NCBI GenBank assembly: GCA_003663535.1
Contig: QMUE01000063.1
Location: 1-7,176, forward strand
DNA from: Thermococci archaeon
Lineage (GTDB): Archaea; Methanobacteriota_B; Thermococci; Thermococcales; Thermococcaceae
Reading direction: 5' to 3'
DNA length: 7,176 bases
The notes under the pieces are model-generated. The model did not search any database. It worked only from the letters and a program-made list of their open reading frames with translations, and was not told the DNA's origin. The translations under genes were made by a program, and so were the position numbers. Numbering within the stretch: the first letter of the stretch is position 1; each line of letters opens with the position of its first letter. This document shows, piece after piece, positions 1-6,914 of this stretch.

Positions 1-1578
1 ATAGAAAATGAGCTCAAAAACAAGGGGTATAACGTTAGAAGGGCCCCATTTGGTTATTATAAAGCATTCAAACTTAGCTGCAAAGGCCATCCACTAGCAG
101 AGCTTTCAAGGACAATTGTTCCTGGTGAAGCCAAGAAGGAAGAAGAGGTCCCAGAAGCTCTTAAGAAGGAAGAAGAGCTCGTTAGTTATTGGTACATATT
201 GACACCCGAAGGGGAGCTTGTAGAGGTCGATAAGTTTGACTTTTCCGGATATGAAAATCTCAAAAAGTTTGCAAACTATGAGATAAATAAGAGCAGGGTC
301 GTTACAGAAGAACCCCCTCACGTAAAAATAATGCTTGAGCAGGAGCTTGTAGACTATGAAGAGGGAAGTGACCCAGGGAACCTCAGGTACTATCCAAAGG
401 GAAGACTAATCAAATCCCTTCTGGAAAACTATGTTACAGAGAAAGTCATTGAATACGGCGCAATGGAAGTAGAGACACCTATTATGTATGATTTTGAGCA
501 TCCTGCCCTAGAGAAATATCTCAACAGATTCCCTGCAAGACAGTATGTAGTTAAGAGCGGAGACAAGAGATTCTTCTTAAGGTTTGCAGCTTGCTTTGGT
601 CAGTTCCTTATAAAGAAAGATGCTACAATCAGTTATCGCCACTTGCCACTTAGAATGTATGAACTCACGAGATATTCATTTAGAAGAGAAAAACGCGGAG
701 AGTTAAGTGGTCTTAGAAGACTTAGGGCCTTTACAATGCCTGATATGCATACGGTTGCTAAAAACTTACAGCAGGCCATGGAAGAGTTCAAGAAGCAGTA
801 CAAACTGAGTATGGAAGTGCTTAAAGGAGTTGGACTAACACCCGAGGACTATGAAGTAGCAATAAGGTTTACAGAAGACTTTTGGAATGAAAATAAGGAT
901 TTCATAGTAGATCTCACCAGAATAATTGGCAAACCGGTCCTTATAGAGATGTGGAAACAGAGATTCTTCTATTTCATACTAAAATTCGAATTTAACTTTG
1001 TAGACAATCTCGACAAAGCTGCAGCCCTAAGTACAGTCCAGATAGATGTTGAAAACTCCCAAAGATTTGGAATAACTTACTATGATGAGGAAGGACAAGA
1101 AAAGTACCCACTACTCCTCCACTGCTCCCCCAGTGGTGCAATAGAGCGTGTTATGTATGCAATACTAGAAAAACAAGCAAAACTTATGAAAAAAGGCAAA
1201 AAACCAATGTATCCACTATGGCTCAGTCCCATTCAAGTAAGGGTTATTCCGGTGAGTGAGAAGTATCTGGACTACGCCCTTTACATTGCAGGGAAACTGG
1301 AAGGTGCAAAGATAAGAGCAGATGTAGATGATAGAAACGAGAGACTCAACAAGAAGATTAGAGAAGCAGAGAAGGAGTGGATACCATATATAATCGTAGT
1401 GGGGGAGAACGAGAAGAGAATGGGAGTTATCACAGTTAGAAAGAGGGAAGACAACAAGCAGTACGAGATACACGTTGAAGATTTGATAAAAGAGATAAGA
1501 CAGAAGACAGAAGGGTTCCCGTACAAACCAAGACCCCTACCTCCACTGGTAAGTATGAGACCAAAGTTCAGGGGATGA
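1..1578 (+). CDS. thrS: Threonyl-tRNA synthetase, archaeal type (5' end outside window)
   Basis: Charges tRNA-Thr with threonine in the cytoplasm (class II synthetase). The frame is open from base 1 and ends in TGA after 525 codons. Archaeal ThrRS is about 625 residues, so roughly 100 residues, most of the N-terminal DTD-like editing domain, lie upstream. In window numbering, the end of the editing domain is followed by a charged linker (about 48-61). The class II core comes next, with motif 2 near 220-246 ([13 protein letters not shown], then [10 protein letters not shown]) and motif 3 near 376-389 ([14 protein letters not shown]). The three zinc ligands expected from bacterial ThrRS are present: Cys198 (AACFGQ), His250 (DMHT) and His374 (LLHCSP). 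The anticodon-binding domain runs from about 407 ([14 protein letters not shown]) to 505 (IIVVGENE), followed by a short basic, proline-rich tail. No frameshift or missing catalytic residue was seen. The internal ATG at 199 is not the start, because the family sequence continues upstream of it. Confidence 0.97.
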   Translation: MENELKNKGYNVRRAPFGYYKAFKLSCKGHPLAELSRTIVPGEAKKEEEVPEALKKEEELVSYWYILTPEGELVEVDKFDFSGYENLKKFANYEINKSRVVTEEPPHVKIMLEQELVDYEEGSDPGNLRYYPKGRLIKSLLENYVTEKVIEYGAMEVETPIMYDFEHPALEKYLNRFPARQYVVKSGDKRFFLRFAACFGQFLIKKDATISYRHLPLRMYELTRYSFRREKRGELSGLRRLRAFTMPDMHTVAKNLQQAMEEFKKQYKLSMEVLKGVGLTPEDYEVAIRFTEDFWNENKDFIVDLTRIIGKPVLIEMWKQRFFYFILKFEFNFVDNLDKAAALSTVQIDVENSQRFGITYYDEEGQEKYPLLLHCSPSGAIERVMYAILEKQAKLMKKGKKPMYPLWLSPIQVRVIPVSEKYLDYALYIAGKLEGAKIRADVDDRNERLNKKIREAEKEWIPYIIVVGENEKRMGVITVRKREDNKQYEIHVEDLIKEIRQKTEGFPYKPRPLPPLVSMRPKFRG

Positions 1579-1585
1579 TCTCCCC

Positions 1586-1600
1586 CTTAACTTTATTTTT
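1586..1600 (+). terminator. T-rich 3' end of thrS
   Basis: A T-rich run (CTTAACTTTATTTTT) begins eight bases after the thrS stop codon. Archaeal RNA polymerase commonly stops at such T-rich non-template tracts without a hairpin. It lies in the 55-base gap between two convergent genes. The assignment rests on composition and position only. Confidence 0.45.
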
Positions 1601-1620
1601 GGATTAAGAAGAAAAAGAAG
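1601..1620 (-). terminator. T-rich 3' end of the zinc-finger protein gene
   Basis: Read on the minus strand, this stretch is CTTCTTTTTCTTCTTAATCC, starting 13 bases after the stop codon of the leftward gene. It is a pyrimidine/T-rich tract typical of archaeal 3' ends. Together with the thrS tract it forms a back-to-back pair of termination signals. The assignment rests on composition and position only. Confidence 0.4.
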
Positions 1621-1633
1621 AGATTCATTCCTC

Positions 1634-2308
1634 TTAAGCCTTTGGCTCACCGAACATCTCCTTCAGAAAAGCCCGTGCTTCTGGGGCAAACTTGTTTTGG
1701 GGAACTTCCTCTCCAAATTTGTTGAAGATTTTCCCTTCAAGGAAATTCAACTCAAAGATCTCGTACTCTTCACTGTCTTTTTTTGCAACACTGATGCCGT
1801 GTTTGGCAAGATGCTCCGGAACGCTCTCTATATCGACGTATTTTCCGCATTTTTCACATTTGTAGAACTGCCAGAATACATAATCCTGCCCATTCATCAT
1901 GTTGCTTTTGAGATGTCTTATCAAAGGACCTCCCAAATATTCATAGGTGTCCTCTTGCATGAGTCTTCCATCTCTCTCAATAACTCTAAACCCACTCCAT
2001 ACTATGTGATCGTTAATATCCATGAGGGTGGCCTTTAAAAATCTCTCGGAAAGTATGAAAACACCATTTTTAATATAAAATGTATTGTTGTTTGGAAGAA
2101 CTGCAATATCGATTCCTGGCCCGTTTTTTTGTTCACTTAGTTTTTCAGCCTCCCCTTTATTTCCTACGACACTTATTCTTATAGGAAGTTCACTTTTCCT
2201 GTGATGCCCTATAATCGTGTCTTCATAAATGTGCCAGTGGTAATCATCCAATGTCCTTATTTTTGCATAAACCCTTTTCACATCTGCATTCAGCTCACTG
2301 TATTTCAT
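1634..2308 (-). CDS. Uncharacterised protein with a C2H2-type zinc-finger signature
   Basis: A 224-residue soluble protein that I do not recognise; no enzymatic motif is apparent. The ATG at 2308 is preceded by GGTGGTGTGA, a good Shine-Dalgarno region, so this start is likely right. The N-terminal two thirds look like a mixed alpha/beta domain with hydrophobic strands (LPIRISVVG about 41-49, IDIAVLP about 66-72, FILSERFLKATLMDI about 84-98) and a WSGFRVI segment near 104-110. Residues 151-170 hold the signature C-x2-C-x11-H-x3-H (CEKCGKYV, then EHLAKHG), which fits one structural zinc site. No signal peptide or membrane segment is visible. It converges on thrS and is divergent from the eIF2B-like gene, so it is probably transcribed alone. 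Nucleic-acid or protein binding through the finger is possible but is inference only. Confidence 0.85.
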   Translation of the reverse strand: MKYSELNADVKRVYAKIRTLDDYHWHIYEDTIIGHHRKSELPIRISVVGNKGEAEKLSEQKNGPGIDIAVLPNNNTFYIKNGVFILSERFLKATLMDINDHIVWSGFRVIERDGRLMQEDTYEYLGGPLIRHLKSNMMNGQDYVFWQFYKCEKCGKYVDIESVPEHLAKHGISVAKKDSEEYEIFELNFLEGKIFNKFGEEVPQNKFAPEARAFLKEMFGEPKA

Positions 2309-2340
2309 TCACACCACCGTTAAGAGTTCATCCTTAGAAT

Positions 2341-2367
2341 TAATAAGTTTTCCCAGAAAAATTTAAA
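2341..2367 (-). promoter_or_regulatory. Candidate promoter of the zinc-finger protein gene
   Basis: On the minus strand, TTTTTAAA (2367-2360) is the best-placed TATA-like element. It predicts transcription starting near 2335-2338, giving a leader of about 30 bases that includes the GGTGGT ribosome binding site. A second A/T-rich element (TTATTAAT, 2348-2341) lies too close to the ribosome binding site. The region is A/T-rich throughout, so the choice is tentative. Confidence 0.35.
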
Positions 2368-2381
2368 AAGGGTTATAATAG

Positions 2382-2399
2382 CGAAAAAATCTTTTAAAC
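2382..2399 (+). promoter_or_regulatory. Candidate BRE/TATA of the eIF2B-like gene
   Basis: An A-tract (CGAAAAAAT) that could bind TFB is followed by CTTTTAAAC, a TATA-like element centred about 36 bases before the ATG at 2431. Initiation about 25 bases downstream would fall near 2420. That gives a leader of about 10 bases starting at the Shine-Dalgarno GGAGTGAT (2420-2427). An alternative is TTATAATA at 2373-2380, preceded by AAAAAGGG, which would give a leader near 28 bases. Confidence 0.45.
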
Positions 2400-2430
2400 T
2401 CTAAAGAATAGAAGGATATGGAGTGATACA

Positions 2431-3258
2431 ATGCTTCCACAAGAAGTAAAAGAGCTCGTAAGGAAAATGAGTGAAGAGCGAATTCGGGGAGCTTCTTACC
2501 TTGCAAAGATGGGTGCTAAAGCTTACGCAAGGCTTGCTGAGACTCTTGAAGGGGAAGAATTCCTTAATGGATTAAAAGAACTCGGAGTTGAAATCCTCAA
2601 TGTGAATCCAACAATGGCATCCCTTTACAATCTAGTGAGATTCATTCCAATAATTGATAATCCCGAATTCGTAGCTGCAAAAGCCAATGAGTTCATACGA
2701 TTAAGTGAAGAGGCAAAACGTGAGATCGGAAACATTGGAAGTGAACTTATAGACCAGAATGAAATTATAATCACTCATTCTTATTCTTCAACGGTTCTTG
2801 AAATCTTAAAAAAAGCCAAAGAAAAAGGAAAGGCCTTTAAAATAATTATAAGCGAAAGTGGACCTGATTATGAGGGACTAGTTTTTGCCAAAAAACTTGA
2901 AGAGTTTGAAATTCTATTTGAGGTCATAACAGACGCACAGTTAGGCCTCTTTGCAAAGAAAGCAACCTTGGCTTTGGTTGGAGCCGATAATATCACCAAA
3001 GACGGCTATGTATTCAATAAAGCCGGGACATATTTACTAGCTCTGGCATGTAATGACAATGGTATTCCGTTTTACGTGGCCGCTGAGACCTTTAAAATCC
3101 ATCCAGAGGCAAGAGCAGAGGATATTAAAATCATCGAAAGAAAATTCAAGAGAGATCATATGATAATACGAAACTATCTCTTTGATGCAACACACTGGAA
3201 ATACATAAGAGGGATAATAACAGAACTGGGCATTCTGGTGCTGCCAAAAGAGATTTAA
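2431..3258 (+). CDS. eIF2B alpha-like protein (IF-2B / R15P isomerase / MtnA superfamily)
   Basis: A 275-residue protein of the eIF2B alpha/beta/delta superfamily, which also contains methylthioribose-1-phosphate isomerase (MtnA) and archaeal ribose-1,5-bisphosphate isomerase. The N-terminal part is helical (1-110). The Rossmann-like C-terminal domain has THSYSSTVLEIL (115-126), IIISESGPDYEG (138-149), GADNITKDGYVFNKAGT (184-200) and IPFYVAAETFKI (212-223). The superfamily Asp is kept (Asp186 in GAD). The catalytic Cys of the isomerases, expected after Thr-His, is Ser117, as in non-catalytic eIF2B-alpha-like proteins. At 275 residues it is shorter than R15P isomerase (about 322). A regulatory or sugar-phosphate/nucleotide-binding role is therefore more likely than isomerisation. 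Archaea lack the catalytic eIF2B subunits, so the usual name 'initiation factor IF-2B subunit' is doubtful. The start is supported by GGAGTGAT seven bases or less upstream. Confidence 0.9.
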   Translation: MLPQEVKELVRKMSEERIRGASYLAKMGAKAYARLAETLEGEEFLNGLKELGVEILNVNPTMASLYNLVRFIPIIDNPEFVAAKANEFIRLSEEAKREIGNIGSELIDQNEIIITHSYSSTVLEILKKAKEKGKAFKIIISESGPDYEGLVFAKKLEEFEILFEVITDAQLGLFAKKATLALVGADNITKDGYVFNKAGTYLLALACNDNGIPFYVAAETFKIHPEARAEDIKIIERKFKRDHMIIRNYLFDATHWKYIRGIITELGILVLPKEI

Positions 3259-3282
3259 AAATAAAAAGCAACATTTAAAAGT

Positions 3283-3309
3283 CTAACTCGTTAAGGCAGA
3301 GGGAGTTAG
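3283..3309 (-). terminator. Stem-loop between convergent genes, candidate coaBC terminator
   Basis: CTAACTC (3283-3289) and GAGTTAG (3303-3309) form a perfect 7-bp stem with a 13-base loop. It starts two bases after the coaBC stop codon. On the minus strand the stem is followed by a T-rich stretch (TTTTAAATG, then CTTTTTATTTTTAAA), so it resembles a hairpin plus T-tract 3' end. On the plus strand it lies about 24 bases after the eIF2B-like stop and could also mark that transcript's end. A protein-binding palindrome is an alternative. Confidence 0.45.
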
Positions 3310-3311
3310 CT

Positions 3312-4529
3312 TCATCCTAGCATATCTACAATCTTATCCCAAATCTTTTTTGCAAGCTCTCTCTTGCTCATGAGCGGGAACTTTTCATAGCTTTCTTTGG
3401 TGACCCAGTAAACTTCGTTGGTTTCGCTTCCAAATGCTATTTCTCCTCTATTCGCTATGACCACATCACTCTTTGCCTTCTCTATTTGCTTCCTCGCTTG
3501 CTCAATTAACTCTTCTTCGCCAACTCCATACTCTGCCTTGAATCCCACCAAGAAGACATTGGGCTGGATCTCCTTGACCTTCTGAATTATCTTCGGTGTT
3601 AGAACGAGCTCAAGGATCAAAGCTTGGCCGCTCTTTATCTTTTTCCCTGCTTTCTCTTTGGGGGTAAAGTCACTCACCGCTGCAGCTAAAACCACGATAT
3701 CGTATTTTTTGCTTGAGAGCTCTCGTTCTATTGCTTCAAGCATCTCTTCAACTGTCTCTACCTCTATCTGCTTCTCTACAAAGCTAGGCACACTTCCTCT
3801 GGTTTTTATTAAAGTCACCTCAGCTCCCCTTAACTCTGCCTCCTCTGTTATAGCAACCCCCATCCTGCCACTACTCTTATTTGTGATAAACCTTATTGGG
3901 TCAATGTATTCTCTCGTTGCCCCAGCAGTTACGAGGGCTCTCTTTCCAGCCAGGTCCTTCCTATGGAGCTTTTTAATTACGCGGTAAACAATCTCCTCAA
4001 CGCTTGCCACTTTTGCCTTCCCTTCCTCAAATCTCGGGCCAATAAACTCAACTCCAAGCTTTTTGAGCTTTTCTATGTTCTCTTTGACTATGGGATGCTC
4101 ATACATTGTAGAGTGCATGGCTGGAGCAATCATTATCGGGGTATGGGCAAAAGCAGTCGTTACGACAGTTGTAACTGGTGTATCATCAATTCCACAGGCT
4201 ATCTTTGAAATGGTATTGGCTGTTGCAGGACAGACCAAGACTAAATCTGCTTTATTTTCATGCTCTCCCACCAATTCAACATGCTCCACAAATCCCGTAA
4301 TTTCTGTGACAACTGGATTGCCAGTAGCAAATTCCATAGCATAGGGGTGGATTATCTTTTGGGCACTTTCACTCATGACAGCATGAACTTCAGCCCCATG
4401 TCTTATGAGCTCCCTTGCGAGCTTTACACACTCAACGGCCGCTATACTTCCAGGTATAGCAAGAACTATTTTCTTCCCAACAAGCTTCCTGCTCTTTGTG
4501 GCATGTATAAGCTTGACATGATGAAGCAT
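3312..4529 (-). CDS. coaBC: Bifunctional phosphopantothenoylcysteine decarboxylase / phosphopantothenate-cysteine ligase
   Basis: Makes 4'-phosphopantetheine for coenzyme A: CoaB joins cysteine to 4'-phosphopantothenate and CoaC decarboxylates the product using FMN. The ATG at 4529 gives 405 residues and follows GGTGA with a five-base spacer. In-frame GTG (4538) and TTG (4541) lie within or beside that site and are less likely. The CoaC flavoprotein domain (about 18-190) shows GKKIVLAIPGSIAA, the active-site His83 (EHVEL), the FMN motif PATAN (101-105), GIDD (113-116) and a substrate motif APAMHSTMY (135-143), with His where bacteria have Asn. The clamp region EEGKAKVAS (168-176) lacks the Cys found in bacterial CoaC. 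The CoaB domain (about 193-405) shows GATREYIDPIRF (203-214), NKSSGRMG (217-224), AAAVSDF (282-288) and VGFKAE (328-333). It converges on the eIF2B-like gene. Its promoter appears to be separate from the DUF835 gene upstream. Confidence 0.96.
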   Translation of the reverse strand: MLHHVKLIHATKSRKLVGKKIVLAIPGSIAAVECVKLARELIRHGAEVHAVMSESAQKIIHPYAMEFATGNPVVTEITGFVEHVELVGEHENKADLVLVCPATANTISKIACGIDDTPVTTVVTTAFAHTPIMIAPAMHSTMYEHPIVKENIEKLKKLGVEFIGPRFEEGKAKVASVEEIVYRVIKKLHRKDLAGKRALVTAGATREYIDPIRFITNKSSGRMGVAITEEAELRGAEVTLIKTRGSVPSFVEKQIEVETVEEMLEAIERELSSKKYDIVVLAAAVSDFTPKEKAGKKIKSGQALILELVLTPKIIQKVKEIQPNVFLVGFKAEYGVGEEELIEQARKQIEKAKSDVVIANRGEIAFGSETNEVYWVTKESYEKFPLMSKRELAKKIWDKIVDMLG

Positions 4530-4560
4530 TTTTCTCACCAAGGTAGACTTGGAAGGGAGA

Positions 4561-4568
4561 ATATTTAA
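4561..4568 (-). promoter_or_regulatory. TATA box of coaBC, overlapping the upstream stop codon
   Basis: On the minus strand this is TTAAATAT, centred about 36 bases before the coaBC ATG. That is the same distance as for the eIF2B-like gene's TATA element. Initiation would fall near 4538-4540, leaving a leader of about 10 bases that starts at the GGTGA ribosome binding site. The first three bases of the element's region include the TAA stop codon of the DUF835 gene. Confidence 0.5.
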
Positions 4569-5155
4569 GGTTGCTGTTTTATGGGGGAAATCCTTCTAAA
4601 CTCCCTATACAGAAGAGAAAGCTGTCTTTCCTCAAGAGCCCTTTCATCCACAACAAGAACAAGAATCGAATTCCTCAGTAAAATACGATCTTTCAAATTA
4701 AGAAGGAATTTAAAAGTCGGTTCAAACCCATTTTCTAAGATAAGATACTCTACTCCATCAAAAATTAGACCATGATCATGTGTAATTGTTGTGACCACCC
4801 AATGAAGAATTTTCTCAAGATGTGTCGGTCTAACTGAATTCTCTTTTTCGATTTTGCTTATCCACAAACACGGAAAATCATATTTTTCAAAAAGATGAAG
4901 ATTTCTGACAATACCAACAAGCTTTTTATCCTTTAAAAGATTAGCAATAAGATAGTCAACGTTCAACGAGGGATAGACCCATGCTCCAGAAGAAAGAGGG
5001 GTCTCTTGTTGCTTTGGTTTTTTGTCTGTATCAAGAATTCTAAGAAAATTTCCTAATACTCCCAAAGCAAAGGGAAGAGAAGAGAGGATAAAGTAACCTT
5101 CTAAAAGTTCCTGCCCCAAAACAAGAGGTGGATTCATAAAATTCATCCAACTCAT
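4565..5155 (-). CDS. DUF835 domain protein with an N-terminal hydrophobic segment
   Basis: A 196-residue protein whose residues about 58-190 match the DUF835 pattern common in Thermococcales. It has a wLSK-like strand (CLWISKIEKENSV, 96-108), PTHLEKILHWV (110-120), the hallmark FDGVEYLILENGFE (132-145), FLLNLKDRILLRNS (150-163) and VVDERALEERQLSLL (168-182). The domain has been linked to signalling and recombinase-like ATPase folds, but its biochemical function is not established. Residues about 18-41 form a single hydrophobic stretch (GYFILSSLPFALGVLGNFL) that could be a membrane anchor. It is followed by a charged Lys/Gln-rich linker (44-51), which would leave the DUF835 domain cytoplasmic. 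The start is uncertain: ATG at 5155 has GTGGT directly before it, and in-frame ATGs at 5146 and 5137 are alternatives. It sits between coaBC and the fluoride operon, all on one strand, but has its own promoter-like region. No role in either pathway is implied by sequence. Confidence 0.85.
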   Translation of the reverse strand: MSWMNFMNPPLVLGQELLEGYFILSSLPFALGVLGNFLRILDTDKKPKQQETPLSSGAWVYPSLNVDYLIANLLKDKKLVGIVRNLHLFEKYDFPCLWISKIEKENSVRPTHLEKILHWVVTTITHDHGLIFDGVEYLILENGFEPTFKFLLNLKDRILLRNSILVLVVDERALEERQLSLLYREFRRISPIKQQP

Positions 5156-5189
5156 ACCACTCTCACAATTGTATTATTGAAGTACGTTC

Positions 5190-5216
5190 TTTATAAAATT
5201 ATTGCTTATAAGCTTT
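5190..5216 (-). promoter_or_regulatory. Candidate promoter of the DUF835 gene
   Basis: Two TATA-like elements are readable on the minus strand. CTTATAAG (5211-5204) is preceded by the purine-rich GAAAG, with a predicted start near 5182. TTTTATAAAG (5199-5190) has a predicted start near 5169. Either gives a leader of 14 to 27 bases before the ATG at 5155. The upstream element is nearly the same as the one before the fluoride riboswitch (GAAAAGCTTATAA). A 6-bp inverted repeat at 5215-5228 abuts the upstream element. Confidence 0.45.
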
Positions 5217-5228
5217 CAACAAGTTGAA
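5215..5228. repeat. Inverted repeat TTCAAC-AA-GTTGAA
   Basis: Two perfect 6-bp arms are separated by two bases. The repeat lies directly upstream of, and overlaps, the BRE-like part of the DUF835 promoter, and it is 26 bases after the DUF190 stop codon. The geometry fits a dimeric regulator's operator. As RNA it could form only a very tight hairpin, so a terminator function is less likely. Confidence 0.35.
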
Positions 5229-5253
5229 GAAGTAATAAATACCAATACAATAT
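5229..5253 (-). terminator. T-rich 3' end of the fluoride operon
   Basis: Immediately after the DUF190 stop codon the minus strand reads ATATTGTATTGGTATTTATTACTTC, T-rich without a hairpin. This is the kind of tract at which archaeal transcription often ends. The assignment is by composition and position only. Confidence 0.35.
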
Positions 5254-6010
<757 letters not shown>

Positions 6011-6036
6011 TTCTTTTACCCTCCCGAATCCCAATA

Positions 6037-6882
6037 TTAAAAGCTTAAAATGTCATCAAGTGTCCTCAAAGCTCTATAAGTGTTCTGAAAGTTTGAGATA
6101 CCCATTTCAAGACTCCTTCTAAAGCCCCCATTGGGGTTTTGAAGCGTCCTTATGAATTGAATATGGCTCTTCACATAGCGTGGCTTTTCACCAAGGAGTT
6201 TTAGGCCCCTCAATGCATAGAACGTTGGCTCCAAGTAGGGTGGAAGAGAGTATGGAACCTCTGTAAAGCCTCCGTACACCTCGCATCTGTGAAAATGTTT
6301 AGTTTTTGGGACTTCATAACCTAGAGAGTTGAGTGCAAATATTGCCTGGTACGTCATGGTAGTTGTAGCTTGGTTTACTCCATAGGCATTTCCTTTTCTA
6401 AAGTTTTCAACGAAATTCTTTATCCTCTCTTTCTCCTCTGAGGAGAGTCTATAATCTACCGCTTTAAATGCTCTGAGAACCCAGTATGTTGCTTCAAGCG
6501 GAGTTGCAGTTCCAAATTCCTCACTACCTCCAAGGCCTACTGCAAACTCACCTTCAAGAGGTTTATATTTCTTAAACACCAACGAAAGACCTTCTTTCGC
6601 AAGGTCTTTTGCTCCTAGAATTGCAAGCCCTTCAACGGCCATGGATATTGCAACAACAGCTTGTTGTGGCTTTAAAGAGTTGTGGAGAAATCTTATAGTC
6701 TTTTCTTTCTCCGACACCTCCATGCCCAACAGGTCATAGATTTTAACTGCATAGTAGGTGTCGTTTATGTTTGTCTCATTTAAGAGGGAGACGAAACAGT
6801 AGCCTCCATCTTCGTGTCTTCTCTCTTCGATATATTTCAAAACTCCCCTAAGATTTACATAATCCTCTAGCTTCGAGCCCAT
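6037..6882 (-). CDS. Alpha/alpha-toroid protein (prenyltransferase / squalene-cyclase repeat), fluoride operon
   Basis: A 281-residue soluble protein built of repeats of the terpenoid-cyclase/protein-prenyltransferase alpha-alpha toroid type. Repeat units with a Gly-Gly turn followed by an aromatic helix are seen near 22-52 (HEDGGYCF, then NDTYYAVKIYDLLG), 116-141 (GLGGSEEFG, then LEATYWVLRAF), 203-231 (YGGFTEVP, then LEPTFYALRGLKLLG) and 241-276 (IQFIRTLQNPNGGFRRS, then FQNTYRALRTL). Residues 167-189 add a helical unit (YGVNQATTTMTYQAIFALNSLG). The Asp/Cys zinc pair of protein prenyltransferase beta subunits is not evident after the GGF turns, and no DxDD cyclase motif is seen. Lipid prenylation or cyclisation is therefore not supported. 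The ATG at 6882 follows GGGAGG by a seven-base spacer; an in-frame TTG at 6897 precedes that site and is rejected. It is the first gene after the fluoride riboswitch. Its role in fluoride tolerance is unknown. Confidence 0.9.
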   Translation of the reverse strand: MGSKLEDYVNLRGVLKYIEERRHEDGGYCFVSLLNETNINDTYYAVKIYDLLGMEVSEKEKTIRFLHNSLKPQQAVVAISMAVEGLAILGAKDLAKEGLSLVFKKYKPLEGEFAVGLGGSEEFGTATPLEATYWVLRAFKAVDYRLSSEEKERIKNFVENFRKGNAYGVNQATTTMTYQAIFALNSLGYEVPKTKHFHRCEVYGGFTEVPYSLPPYLEPTFYALRGLKLLGEKPRYVKSHIQFIRTLQNPNGGFRRSLEMGISNFQNTYRALRTLDDILSF

Positions 6883-6886
6883 TCTA

Positions 6887-6895
6887 CCGCCTCCC
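6887..6895 (-). promoter_or_regulatory. Ribosome binding site of the toroid gene, target for sequestration
   Basis: The minus strand reads GGGAGGCGG before the ATG at 6882. It fixes the start codon and rules out the TTG at 6897, which lies upstream of it. The same bases can pair with the 3' strand of riboswitch helix P1 (CGCCU, 6918-6914) or with CUCC (6910-6907), so access to it may depend on the riboswitch state. Confidence 0.6.
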
Positions 6896-6914
6896 AAACT
6901 TTTAGCGGAGAACA

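Noticed and set aside
1697..2038. Plus-strand open frame of 113 codons opposite the zinc-finger protein gene
   Set aside because: It has no ribosome binding site and no recognisable domain, and is the antisense shadow of a frame with good start context and coherent protein features.
3262..3282. Plus-strand BRE/TATA-like AAAAAGCAACATTTAAAAG between convergent genes, as a promoter for an antisense RNA
   Set aside because: A/T-rich 3' regions give such matches by chance; no gene or conserved RNA structure follows, and the tract fits a terminator role on the minus strand.
4178..4195. C-box-like TGATGAT on the minus strand within coaBC
   Set aside because: No D box (CUGA) at suitable distance follows, so a C/D RNA is not supported.
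4530..4541. TTG or GTG start for coaBC
   Set aside because: These codons overlap the GGTGA site that serves the ATG at 4529, although a near-leaderless GTG start cannot be fully excluded.
3963..4568. Several plus-strand open frames opposite coaBC
   Set aside because: They mirror a highly conserved enzyme gene, are low-complexity or Cys/Ser-rich, and lack ribosome binding sites.
6011..6034. TTG start for crcB eight codons upstream
   Set aside because: It precedes the ribosome binding site GGGAGGG and adds residues not usual at the CrcB N terminus.
6883..6897. TTG start for the toroid gene five codons upstream of the ATG
   Set aside because: The strong Shine-Dalgarno GGGAGG lies after this TTG and at good spacing to the ATG at 6882.
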